64,000 nucleotides of DNA. Source: Tretioscincus oriximinensis (Eukaryota > Chordata > Lepidosauria > Squamata > Gymnophthalmidae). Made by a program: the position numbers and the translations under genes. Where the stretch lies: NCBI GenBank assembly GCA_022410635.1, contig JAJVDF010000251.1, positions 1,336,908 through 1,400,907 on the forward strand. Reading direction: 5' to 3'. Shown piece by piece: positions 12,460 to 23,339 of this stretch (its first letter is position 1; every line of letters begins with the position of its first letter). Below the pieces are notes generated by a model. The model was not told the origin of the DNA. It did not search any database and saw only the letters and a list, made by a program, of their open reading frames with translations.

Positions 12460-12775
12460 AAGCTCCAGGCAGCTTTTTGAGGGCACAAAAGGGGTCGCCA
12501 ATCGCAGAACCAATGGGAGGGCTGCCCAGGAGGGGCTACAGTCTCTTTCTCGGCCACCGTATAGCTTCCATTTTGTATTGACATTCAATTTGCAGTCTGA
12601 GAGAGAGACTGGTAAGTGCTTCAATGTGCCTCCTCCCAGCCGCTTTCCTAACTTTGCCGAGGCTGGAGGAACCTGCGTCCCCCCCCCCCCCCAGCCTCAA
12701 ACTGCACCAGCTGCTGCTGGTCAGGAGTACAGTCAGGAAGGCATGGTGAATAACCACTTTCCTTTGACAAAGTGA
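12460..12775 (+). other. GC-rich block of unknown origin
   Basis: A 300-bp block, clearly more GC-rich than its surroundings, with a 14-C run near 12679-12692 and an open frame of 132 codons (12377-12775). The frame has no recognised domain and low-complexity composition (Pro/Gln/Ala). It sits directly before the L2 reverse-transcriptase remnant and could be part of that element's untranslated or ORF1 region. This is inference from adjacency. Confidence 0.3.
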
Positions 12776-12779
12776 TTGA

Positions 12780-13280
12780 GAAGGTGATAGTAAGTGACCA
12801 AATGCAATTGTATCTGGAGGGAAAAGATTACCTGAACGAATTTAGGTCTGGCTAGAATCCTGAACAACTTTGGTTGTTCTTCATTGGAAAAAAAGTACAA
12901 AAGATTCAGAGAAAACCATCAATCACTTTGATATCCTTCATTGCAGTAGGTTTGTTTCTGCCTTCAAGGTTAATCACCAGAGTTATGGCAGATTTTAATT
13001 TAGTACCATGAGTATTTATTTGGAAACCCCTCAAGGGTTGATCTTATCTCTCACGCTTTTCAATGTTTGTACAAAGCCATTAGGTGCAGTCATTGGAAGA
13101 TTTGAAGTAAGACATACTGAAAACAGACAGCTCTGTTTTTTTTCTTTTCATCTAAATCTGAAGAGGCAGTCCAGGTGTATGACTGACAATTAGAAATTGC
13201 AGTGACTTGGATACAGACTAATAAACTGAAGCTAAATTCTGACAAAATGAAGATACTGTGTGTAATGAGTTCTTAAGTCC
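12780..13280 (+). pseudogene. L2-clade LINE reverse-transcriptase remnant
   Basis: Conceptual translation in shifting frames gives LQLYLEG-DYLNEFRSG at the start. Next come SLTLFNVCTKPLGAVIGRFEVR at about 13042-13110, the block after the QGS-type RT motif, and AVTWIQTNKLKLNSDKMKIL at about 13200-13258, equivalent to the W-x-x-x-N-K-L-K-L-N-x-D-K-T motif of L2-like elements. Stops and frameshifts break it, and the catalytic YADD region is lost. It is an old inactive copy in sense with the dynein gene. Confidence 0.7.
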
Positions 13281-13841
13281 ATGAAATAAACCAGACTGTT
13301 TGGAACTGATTGTTGAATGAAAAAATATTCAGTGAGAAAAGCAAATTCATTGATGAAGATAATATTAATAATGTCCAACAGACCATTTGTAACAGCATAA
13401 GAGGTGTGGATTATTAAGGAATAAAAACAAAATTTTCATGATGAATCAGTGTTAAAGAAGTAATTCTAAAATTGCAGACATGTAGTGGCTTTTCTTGCAT
13501 TTTGTGTAGTCTAGAGCTGAAAACAATATTTTTTCAGCTAAGATTATTCCAAATGCTTTTAGTTAAAAATTTTATGTTCTTCTATGTCTTCGCAGCTGCT
13601 TGCCTAGCAACAGCTAACATAAATGAAGATAACATGGTATTTTGAGACCTCTGTGCACACCTAAAAGTAAAGTTTTGGTGTCATCAGTTCTTTCTTTAAG
13701 GAAAAAAATAATCATTACGTTACTTAGAAAATACATGAAGGCTCAAAGCTTGTTCATACTTTAGTTAAAATGCTCTGGAAAAGCCTTTTAAGATAGGAAG
13801 TGTTGCTGTCCAGAAAATATTCCTGGTCTATTGCCACAGAG

Positions 13842-14680
13842 CAGTGATTCCCAATTGTTTTTGAGTATTGGCTCCCCTTTGGCTTCCAAGCCACATCCCT
13901 AGTGCCCCAACGCCCCACAAATATTTTTTTTGAGGATATTAAGTCTACTGCAAATTCTACAGTGTTATAGCTTCTAACACTGTATATACATGAAACATTA
14001 TTCACAAATAAAGTTTTGGCCCAGGAAAAATAAACCAATTTATTGAACTGTTTCAGCAATATCAAAGGGAGTATTTGCATTTACATTTTAAGTGGAGTGG
14101 ATTTGTCTGGTGTATGGATATCAGCTTCTGAATATCAGGTTGCAAAGAACTAAGAAAAAGTTCTTAAGGGAGGGCTGATCTTAAGCTGACTACAGCAGCA
14201 GCAGGGAAACTCTGCTCACACAAAGTTGTGTCTAGGCTAAAAGTATCCAGGTACAGGAAACAGCACATGCCCTGAGCTTTCTAGCATCTTGCAAGTAAAT
14301 GTCTCTCCTCCCACTCCACTTGGTTGAAGACTTGGTACACAGCAGACTTACAATTGAAATGGATTAGAAGAATGAATACTAAATGTAGGGAGAAACTGAC
14401 TACAGCCGGACTCAGCAAACAAATAAATGATCAGGTCGGGAGGGGGAGGGTTCTCATCCAATAGGGAGGCAAGATATAAGTTCTTTTCTTAATGGTCTTG
14501 TATCTTTATATCATTAAAGCAGCTTACAATTATGGGAACCAGTGCCATATGGCAATCATACCTGTGCTGCCCCTATCGCCTCCTGCCTACCCCAACTATA
14601 TATAAAAAAACCTTACTGTCTTCCTTCAATGTCTTCAGTGCCCTCCAAGAGTGAGGTACTGTCCCCTTAGGGAATCATTG
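13842..14680. mobile_element. Non-autonomous hAT element
   Basis: Ends CAGTGATTCCC at 13842 and GGGAATCATTG ending at 14680 form the inverted termini expected for hAT/Charlie-type transposons. They are flanked by an 8-bp duplication with one mismatch, CCACAGAG (13834-13841) and CCATAGAG (14681-14688). The 0.84-kb interior shows no transposase motif. Confidence 0.7.
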
Positions 14681-15802
14681 CCATAGAGTTTGTGTGATTT
14701 GGTGCCCAACTGACATAACTACAGCTCTTATGAACAACTCTTGAGCTTTCCATTCATCCTGCCAAACTGTTAAAACTACATCCTTCCTCCAAAAAACCCT
14801 TCTAAAAGCAATGCATTAAATTCATACATGTATCAGTGAAAAATACAATCAGTTAAACAGTTGGAGGAAAAACATTTTAAAACATTAAAAAATACTCTGG
14901 TAATTTAATACCCAGAGATAGTCTTTAGTTCTTAAACTGTGGAGTTATTATTTAAGTTAATAATTTCTCCAAATAGATCTGTGGTCAATATGTGGCTTAA
15001 GGGAAGCTTTTTAGTTACTTCACCATCATAGCTTTTACAAGAACAGCCAGAATAATCTCTTTTTAAAAGGAAACATAATTTATTCCCAGCTGAATGGAAA
15101 TGGGCCAGTGCAATTGAAATAAGCTTTAGTTTTCAGTGCTGTCCAAGCTTTCCGCTAATAAAACAGATGTGTTTAGTCATAAGCTAGCTTGAGGTATTCA
15201 AGTCAAGTAATTATATGATTAATTATCAGAGGAATATAAATTTAAAACTCTAAAGCAATGGCTTTCTTGAAAAAAGGACTTTTTNAAAAAAAATGTAAAT
15301 GTTCAGTAATGTTAATTTACACTCTCTGAAGCCCTAGTCACACCTTATATTTTCTGCAAATAAGAGTTTGGGGCTTTCCTTCCTGATTGGGGCTACAAGA
15401 AATGAGATGTTTGCTGCAAGAAATGGACCCAGTGGAGAAAAAAGAAAGTTTGTGGTGCTGGCATGGCATGAGAAGTCCTTCTTTGGGGTCTCATGAGGGA
15501 CAGCTCCATCTCTGGTGGGTGATGATACGCCTGTCATGTTGTAGGTGTGATTAAGCTATTCCAGACCAAAAATGTGCTCCATTTCCTGATTGCCTATTAT
15601 AGTGCGAATGCACCCTGAGGTATTTGTAAATGGTAACGTTTGATGCTTCCTTCCTTACTATCAAATCAGAAGTATCTACCAGATAGTCTTCAGTGTTGTT
15701 TGGGAGCAATGTAATCAATGGCTGATAGATTAGATGGGTGTAAGTTTGATTTAGCAGGGTAGTTGCTGTTGTCGTTCTTATCGCTATCTCAATTCTTCAC
15801 AG

Positions 15803-15967
15803 TCCGATCTCACAAAGCAACAGAATGGATTTAAAATAACATTGAAAACATTGGAGGACAACTTGCTTTCCCGCCTCTCCTCTGCTTCAGGGAACTTCTT
15901 GGGGGACACAGCTCTAGTGGAGAATCTGGAAATCACAAAGCAGACAGCTGCAGAAATTGAAGAAAAG
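15803..15967 (+). CDS. DNAH9: Dynein heavy chain exon 4 of window: buttress, first half
   Basis: Exactly 55 codons in phase 0, from [20 protein letters not shown] to AEIEEK. It has no methionine near its start and is found only by splice sites and family match. Acceptor TTCTTCACAG and donor AAAAG|GTGAAAT bracket it. The sequence is charged and helical ([20 protein letters not shown], then [15 protein letters not shown]). It corresponds to the coiled-coil buttress (strut) that projects from AAA5 and braces the microtubule-binding stalk. Confidence 0.94.
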
Positions 15968-16984
15968 GTGAAATATACAAAACTTAACTGATTTGAATTT
16001 TTAAAATGTGTCTAATTTCTTGCCCTGCAATGTAAGCGTGCACAAACTGAAATGCAGTGGTCCAGTTCCAACTGAATCACAAACTTCAAGTTTTTCCAGT
16101 CCCATTCAGGTTTTTTCATCCTTTTAAACGTTTTAAATCACACCATGATTTTGTTTGCATGGTTCATTAAAGCTTTGTTGGTTTGGGTTTGATTCCAAAA
16201 TGGGATTTTGAGAACAACAGGAGGTTCAGCTTGCATTCTGTGAATTGACTAAACCCACCTGGCAATTTATCCTGCAACTCAGAGACTAGAAATATTGTAA
16301 AATGGGATATCTTGCTTTTCTGACTGGGACCAGGAATGCAGAAATGGAAAATTTGGAACAAAGTACAAATTAAAATCTAAGTACTAGGATAGCTGACACG
16401 ATGTTTTTAGCAACTACCATTTAATACTTCTATTTATTTGCTAAATTCACAGTGTATTCAGTTAATTTGGAAATTTAGCTGTAATGGTATGGCAAGACTC
16501 TTTGAAATTTATGTGCTCAATTAAATTCTCAGTAATTCTACAGATTAGCACATGTGTAAATCTTCTGGAGAAAATCTAGCTTTTCAAAGCATCGTGTTTG
16601 AAATTCACCAGATATGTGCTGTTTGTCTCAAAGATGTGGATTGCCACTTACAAACTATTTGGCTATCTAGCCATATGTTACCATATGTTATTGGAGAATC
16701 AGTATCATACAAATTTGATCGCTTATCAAATTGATATGCCATCTTTTTGAAAACTTTGCCTATATATATTATAGGAAAGCTGGCTACATATCTATGCCAT
16801 AAGTGAGATGAAGAAATAATATGGGCATTTGATTCTAAGGAAAATGTCATGAAGTAGATTTGTTACTTCTATTGATAAATAAATGATAGATGAAATTAGA
16901 GTATCTTCCTTCTATATCTGCCAGTGTTTGCTCCACTAAAATTATGAAAGAAATTACTACAAAGCTAAAAGGACTGAGGATGAA

Positions 16985-17665
16985 AGTACTCTAAAGATGG
17001 CATAGGACCCCAATAATATTAAGCCATTATAGCANAGATCTTGCCCCAAACTGCTGGAATTGGCACAAAGGAGACTATAAACATCTATAGTGGGATTGCA
17101 AAAAAGTACAGATCCTATGGAAAAATCCTGGAAGGATGATGATCAGTGTCATCAAAAGCTCTGATATACAGTGGACCTATGAAACATGTATAATGATAGA
17201 GCTAAACCATATATCTCTTTCCACAGAAGAAAGAAACTTAATCGAAATAATGTTTCAAGCGGTACAATCTGTAATAGCTTTAGGATGGAAGGACTGGTCA
17301 GTATGGAATTTGCAGAAATGAATACACCATGGAATTGAAAATATGAGACATGTGTGCTTCATGGGCATTAAAACCACTGAAGATATATATTAAAAATGGA
17401 TGAAGCTATTACACTACATAAAGATTAGACCAGGGAGGGCATACTGGAATAAAGAATGTACTTATTATTCCTATTATCAAAAACTGACTATAAATACCCA
17501 ATTGTGAGAATTTATTAGTAATAGGCTGTGGCGGGGACAGGAGATTAGGGCACATAATCAGATATATATTGGATGAAATATTCTAGATGAATGGTGTTAT
17601 TTTATATTTTTGTAACTATTTTAACCTACTGTATATGATTAAAATTAATAAAGTTTGCTTTTTTA
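16985..17665 (+). pseudogene. L1 LINE ORF2 3' fragment, sense
   Basis: Broken translation around 17000-17130 gives the L1 ORF2 C-terminal pattern: R-T-P-I-I-L-S-H-Y near a cysteine/histidine block, then CWNWHKGDYKHL-WDCKKVQ with a stop in place of the usual Trp. A later part (17236-17318) has a V-I-A-L-G-W-K-D stretch like the conserved I-A-x-x-W-K. It ends near 17660 in an AT-rich tail with AATAAAG. Inactive. Confidence 0.65.
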
Positions 17666-17689
17666 TATAATATTTTTATGGAAACATAA

Positions 17690-18110
17690 ACAACAAAAAA
17701 GAAATAAAAAACACACGGATATACAACAAAGACCTCTTCCCACCCCCAGTGGTACATTAAAGTAGCCAATATTCCACTCAAATTATATCACCTCCCTCTG
17801 TGTGAAAAGTGACAGTACAGACGGGATTATCAAAACATTACTTGTTGTAAATAAGGCATATGAAATAATTTTTGCCCATTGAATGGCCCTCGACTTTCTG
17901 ATTAGGATGCCCATCCTCTGTAGTCTTTTTTCTCGTAAAAAATCAAATCGAAGGAACTCAATCATGTACTCAACCCACAAGTCTTCAGTCCATTTGCTTT
18001 TATCTCTCCACCCTCTGGCTAGTACAATGCGTCCCACTCTAATACATTGTGTCACTAAATACAGGTCTCTATTATCTATATTCATATCACCGAGCTTATA
18101 TTTTGCTTAT
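17690..18110 (-). pseudogene. L1 LINE ORF2 3' fragment, antisense
   Basis: An open frame of 100 codons (17783-18085, minus) includes CIRVGRIVLARGWRDKSKW and EYMIEFLRFD. This resembles the C-terminal A-R-x-x-I-A-x-x-W-K segment of L1 ORF2. Its 3' side (17690-17760) is A-rich on the + strand view. It lies tail-to-tail with the preceding sense fragment. Confidence 0.5.
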
Positions 18111-18288
18111 AATTTTTTTTTTTTACTCTAGCGAAGAACGAAGCGGCAAGAGCGAAAACATGCTGGAAACAATTCATGTGGATCTTTTAATCCGAAGACT
18201 TTGAGGCCCTGCTGCCTTTAGACAAAAAGACAAAGGTGATCAGATTTGACTATTTTGCATTCTCATGGTAGGTTCTGTTTTCCTCCAG

Positions 18289-18429
18289 GTCCAGGAGGCC
18301 AAGATAACAGAAACCAAGATTAATGAAGCCAGGGAACACTACCGGCCTGCTGCTGCTCGTGCTTCCTTGCTCTACTTCATCATGAATGACCTCAATACCA
18401 TCCATCCCATGTATCAGTTTTCCCTAAAG
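18289..18429 (+). CDS. DNAH9: Dynein heavy chain exon 5 of window: buttress, second half
   Basis: Forty-seven codons in phase 0, VQEAKITETKINEAREHYRP then AARASLLYFIMNDLNTIHPM and YQFSLK. The first half is the returning helix of the AAA5 buttress. 'Y-R-P-x-A-x-R-x-S-x-L-Y-F' is invariant in dynein heavy chains and marks the passage into AAA6. Acceptor TTTTCCTCCAG and donor AAAG|GTACAG. Confidence 0.96.
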
Positions 18430-18689
18430 GTACAGCATTTATGTATCTTCAGGATTCATGTAGCACTTCGTTGATTTAAAAAGTAGTAAATCTTATGGGT
18501 CAAACTATATAAGAATCTCTTTCTAACATAGTGATGGTTGATTTCTTGGCTCTTTTCCATTCCCTTTTTTAATGTCAAATATTTTTGCTGTAGTAGAGAA
18601 CCAGGAACTGGCATAACCAGGGAGAAAGAATTGCCTTTCATCACACAAACCAATCTGGTCTTTTGGTGAGAGTCTTCCAGTTTGATTTC

Positions 18690-18790
18690 ACAATACTTGT
18701 GATTGCTCACTTTCGAACAGCTAGGTTGGCTGAAGCTAAGGCCAGGAGGGGGACCTCACACCTCTCCATGGCAGACACATGGCCCTCAAA
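18690..18790 (-). mobile_element. Partial tRNA-SINE (head portion)
   Basis: The blocks TTTCGAACAGCTAGGTTGGCTGAAGC and GGGGGACCTCACACCTCTCC correspond to the middle of the antisense SINE copies at 43620 and 49660. Only about 100 bp is retained; low-to-moderate certainty. Confidence 0.4.
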
Positions 18791-19789
18791 TGATCTGACC
18801 TCACTGTTGAAAGGAATGTTCTTAACCATGCCTCTTAGACCCTACAATTGCATATTGCCTCACTTATTAGATGGCAGGAGGCAACCCAGGCAAAATTCCA
18901 AGTTCCTACTTCTTTTTTAGATGAAGCTTACATGCCAGTATTTTATAAGAGGAACAATCCCAATAAGAAATTGATTTTATGTTATAGTGATTTACTTATG
19001 CCTGTAGAGACTGTAGGTCAACCTGAAGGAGGCTCCAATCGAACTCTCCCCTTTCTAGGGTCCTCTGGTGTGGATGATTAGAACTTAATTCCATGCTCTG
19101 GGATATATTCTAGATTTCTTTTGGGGTTTTTAAATTGGTTATTACTATTCCGCCCCATTTGAAACCTGCTACTGAAGTCTGGTTGTGGTTCCACTAGTCA
19201 AAGTTTAGTCTTTGGGCTCAAGAATAAGCGCTGTGAACTTTAAAGAATTGCCTTCTGAGTAGAATCTATCTTCACTTAAATGTGTGGTTTGAATGGTTTT
19301 ATTTACAGTCTTACAGGACCCACTTATACCTAAATTTTAATCCATCTTTAATCCACCTTCACAATTAGAGAACACATCTGTAAAGTGACAAATCATTTTA
19401 TCTCCACAGTTTCTTACCAAGAATTAGATTTTATGGGTTAGTTCCTGATCTGCTTTTTGCCTGCCAATATTAACTTTTAGCATATTNATTTGTAATATTG
19501 TCATTTTAAATTTTATGTAGCCTTGAGTGCAGGCAGAGAGTAAAAGTTTTAAATAAACATGCAGTCTTTCAAAGATGCTTCAAAAAGAGACATTCCCTGG
19601 AAAAAGTCCGTGCTTATGATATGGTTGTGCTTGTTATGATTGTTTTGTGAGCTTTTTTCTATTTTTATTTTTATTGATTAGAAAGCGGCAGAGAAATAAA
19701 AATACTGTATTATTTGTTGTTGGATAGACAAAATTATAAGTTGGATATTAACTGCCAGNTAAGCCAGATGTTCTTCTTGCTTATCTCCT

Positions 19790-20640
19790 CACTCAATTTT
19801 CATGACTGAATGTCCTTGAATACAGCACATGTCCAAATTCATAGATATGTTGGTTTCATTTCCTGTTACTGTGAGAGCAGTTTTTCTGTGAAAGTCTTTT
19901 TGAGAGAACAGTTTTGTTAGAACCTGCTGAAGTTTCTCAATAAGTTCAGACACAAGTGTTATATGTGTCTTTCTTTCTGGTTGCTCTCTTGCTGTTTGTA
20001 TATGCTGTAAATAAAGACTGTACCTTCCTTTGGAACAACTATTTTGTGCAGTCTGCAATTCTTTTTTCCTGCAAGAGTTCTAGACTACTTTGGACTGAGA
20101 TTTTTCCCAATAAGTTATAGGCCCAGTGAACCAGAACAGGTAATTTTTTGAGCTTACAAATTGAGAAGGCGCTGTTTTTTGTTGGTGTACTGTGAGTGCC
20201 TTCTTGGTGAAGCCTTTTGTTGCCTGAAGTGTGTTGTCTGCTGTTGAAAAGAAGCTCAACAGAAGTTTGGAGCTTAGTGTGTTGTTTTCTAATCACGGCA
20301 ACTTCTTTACAAAATATCCCTTTTCAACATCTTCATGGAGTTGAAAATTTTTCATCCTGGAGCAAGAAGATGAAGGCATGTCTCTAGCACAGACCTGGGC
20401 AAGGGGCGGCCCGAGGGCCACATGCGGCCCACCTACTGTCTCTGACCGGCCCGGCCCTCTTAGCTCAGAGTTATATACAGTATTGGGTAGAACTGAGTTA
20501 ACTATATTAATCCGGCCCTCTAAAACCACCCCAATTTCTCATGCGGCCCCTTGGGAAAAATTAATTGCCCACCCCTGCTCTAGCATCATGACTTATGGGA
20601 TGTTGTTGAGAACCCACCTGGAGAAGGAGCAGCTGCTGCT
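19790..20640 (-). pseudogene. Possible decayed coding sequence, product unknown
   Basis: On the minus strand three consecutive frames stay open over 20346-19789 (pieces 20293-20346, 20039-20296 and 19789-20058, the last 89 codons). Residues are Lys/Gln/Ser-rich, for example NNTLSSKLLLSFFSTADNT and KTHITLVSELIEKLQQVLTK. A hAT element splits the tract at 20382-20585. The pattern suggests a retrocopy or old ORF with frameshifts, but I do not recognise the parent gene and chance cannot be excluded. Confidence 0.25.
20390..20577. mobile_element. hAT MITE with perfect 8-bp target duplication
   Basis: The 188-bp element begins CAGACCTGGGCAA and ends TTGCCCACCCCTG, imperfect 13-bp inverted termini with the CA...TG ends of hAT transposons. 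The flanking octamers CTCTAGCA at 20382-20389 and 20578-20585 are identical. GC-rich 'GGCGGCCCGAGGGCCACATGCGG' near the left end has an inverted relative (CATGCGGCCCCTTGG) near the right end. No coding capacity. Confidence 0.9.
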
Positions 20641-22344
20641 TTGGTGAGACGTGATGAAACAGCTTGCTCAGCAATTGTCCTCTGGAAAACACTCAATTGT
20701 TGTTTTTGAGAAAGGAAGAGACTACTCATGACTGTTGGCAAGCTTTGAGGAGAGTTTATTTGACTGANACTGCTGGAGTATTAACAAAATAGCTTTATCA
20801 TCTCAAATTATCTGAGAATGGAGATGTACATGCTCATTTACATAAAATGCAAACTCTGTTCGCTGTCACTGCGCAAGATTAGAAAATTTCATATTACCTG
20901 TAGGATTTACACAAGTTCATCATGGCTCCATTTATGAATGAACTACTGATTTAATACAGGTGTTTATTCCCCCTTTGGTTCACCTGTGTTCCACTCATAT
21001 CTAGCTGTTGTAGAGATGATGGTATTACCAAAGGAAACCCCCAACAGTCTAGTCTCTCTGTGCTGGTTCCATACATTAGAGACATTTATTTATTTAATTA
21101 AACATAATAAACAATTTTATAATAATATAATACAATAACACACAAATTAGCAGTAAATAAAACTGTGGGAGAAAACGTATTGCTGTCAGAAGTAGAAAAA
21201 TAAATAAAGATCCTGCTCTTTGTTTTTTGTTTACTTTAGCTTGTTAAAATATATCAGTGCACTGAGGTGAAGGCAAATTGCCTTGATTCAGTGTTATATT
21301 TATTGACAATAAAGGATATNAGGTTCTTTGAAAGTCTGTTTATTTTGGTAGGTGATTAATGTTCTGTATCTTTGGTACCAATATTTATCTGTAAGAGTGA
21401 TCGTATTCTTCCAAGTATGTGTTATTATTTGTTTTACAGGGGAAAATAGTTCAATAATGATTTGTTTTTAGTTGTATAAGTGGATCAACATTTTGGAGAA
21501 AGTACCTGATTTTTCTTGCTCTGTTATATTAATTTCAGTTAAACTGTTCTCCCAAAGTTACTGATTATATTAGGCTGCACCACCACATGTAATAATAGTG
21601 ATCTATTACTAATAGAACCTGGGATGTTATACTATCTAGTACCTATGAAATAAGTTTTAAATGTAATTTTATCTCTTCTGTTTTAATCATCTTGTTGAAC
21701 TTCAAAAACCTAAGCATTAATAACAATTAGTTGATGAGTCAGTTTCATTTCTTGGCCATTACCACTGTACAATCATTCAGTTTTATCTTTTAATGTCCTG
21801 TTCTCCAGGACGAATATTCAATACATTTCCGCCAGTGATTCATTCTTATCCTTTCATTATTGCTTAAAAATAACATTTTTTCCTGGAAGAAATCTGATAA
21901 ATAGGTTGTCAATCACATACAAAATGCCAATTATCCACTTGCATTTTTTNNAAAAAATCCTTCTACCTCCTTACAATTATTGTCAACATAGTCGAATACA
22001 CGTTTCTACACATCTTCTTCCATTATCTCATNCTCAGGTACCACTGACAATACCGCCATATCTATTGATATTAAAAAAATATGCTAATATTTTTCCATTT
22101 ATTCTTTTATTCGAGTCCACCATTTCAGTTGTTGCTGTTCAGTTGTATCAACTATTCAGGTGTATCAACTATTTTTGACCCCATGAACCATAGCAAGCCA
22201 GGTCTGCCAAGATTATGTTGCTTCCATGACATCATTTACCTGTCTTATCATTGCCTGTTGCTTTTTCCTAAATACGTGGTGTGATACATGGGTTTTATGA
22301 TACAGCCAAATAATCACAAGAAAAAGTTCTTCAGAAATAATTTT

Positions 22345-22542
22345 AGAGAAATAGCCGTGTTAGTCTAATAGAAAGTCCAGCAAAGGAGCTAGCAGCACTT
22401 TGAGACTAACTTGAGAAAAGTGGTTGGCATAAGCTTTCGTAGACAGGTCTACTTCTTCATCTGAAGAAGTAGACCTGTCTACGAAAGCTTATGCCAACCA
22501 CTTTTCTCAAGTTAGTCTCAAAGTGCTGCTAGCTCCTTTGCT
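22345..22542. mobile_element. Penelope-like fold-back element with perfect 81-bp arms
   Basis: The arms 22379-22459 and 22462-22542 are exact reverse complements around a 2-base centre. A 34-bp leader (AGAGAAATAGCCGTGTTAGT...) precedes the left arm. It is flanked by a 12-bp duplication AGAAATAATTTT (22333-22344 and 22543-22554). The blocks 'TAGCCGTGTTAGTCT', 'GAGACTAAC' and 'GCATAAGCTTTCGT' match the ends of reptile Penelope-like retroelements as I remember them. The right arm holds a hammerhead-type core (see the separate entry). No protein is encoded. Confidence 0.75.
22461..22486 (+). ncRNA. Hammerhead-ribozyme-like core in Penelope palindrome
   Basis: CTGAAGA (22461-22467) fits the hammerhead CUGANGA box. 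It is followed by a GTAGA-CCTG-TCTAC hairpin (22469-22482, helix II) and GAAA (22483-22486). Penelope-like elements are known to carry minimal hammerhead ribozymes of this layout. A full stem I/III arrangement and cleavage site were not verified by folding, so activity is unknown. Confidence 0.5.
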
Positions 22543-23339
22543 AGAAATAATTTTGTTAAAATATCAAAATAAGCATGAATATAGCAATCATTCAAATGGG
22601 AAACATTCTTTCTCTCACACACACACAACTTATGGCTAATAAGAAATAGTGAGAAAAGGAGCTTAGGTAGAGCTAGAAACTGGAAAAAGAGATTGTTTTC
22701 CAATATAGTTACCATCTGTGGAGGAAAGCAGAGGTCAGAGGCCAAGCAGAAGGAGATGATGTGAGGGGCAGCCTGGAGTCCTTAGAGATGAAGATTATAG
22801 AATCCAAAAAGCAATGTTGGGGAAATGGGCAAAATGCTTCCAAGCAGATTACTTGGGATGGCAGAGTGCAAAGAAAGAAGTCCAGGACTCAAGTATTTAT
22901 AGTCGTTTTCAGCCTTGGAGCAAGGGGAGAATGGGGTGACATCTTCAGGCTGTCCCAAACAATGAGTAAATAATTAAAATAAGAGGTTTTTTTTTAAAGA
23001 AATAATGGTTCGTAAGCATGGGATATTCCCCCTTGAGCATTTATAGTAATTAGAAACAATGAAGTAAGAGGACAAGGAACCAGCTGTCCCTCCCTTTTTT
23101 CTTCACAGGAAAAAGTAAGGTTCTAAAATGGGGTTTGTGCTTATAATTATGGGCCCAAGGGGAACCTCATTAGAGATAGAATGAGTGACTCAGAATAATG
23201 AGAGGTGATGTATATATGCAACTAAAAATATATCTTATTACCTAAAACTGAATTGAAACTAAGAGTTTAACATCACAGGTTTGAAGGAAATAAAGGATTT
23301 TTCCAGACAGAGAATAGGATGATTGACACAAGGAGGAAA

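Larger units (their letters stand above)
7917..15802 (+). other. Intron 3, repeat-rich (7.9 kb)
   Basis: GT-AG intron holding the GC-rich inverted element (8152-9842), a SINE (10970-11164), an AT microsatellite (11305-11326), an antisense repeat (12096-12370), a GC-rich block followed by an L2 remnant (12460-13280) and a hAT element (13842-14680). At 10644 a single TAGGGTTGCCATATTT end resembles the termini of the 8152 element. The stretches 9843-10960 and 14690-15790 show nothing recognisable. Confidence 0.7.
15968..18288 (+). other. Intron 4, with two opposed L1 fragments
   Basis: GT-AG intron of 2.3 kb. From about 16985 to 18110 it is L1-derived. The part before that (15970-16980) has small tandem steps such as a duplicated CCATATGTTA near 16671-16690 but nothing recognisable. 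Confidence 0.7.
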
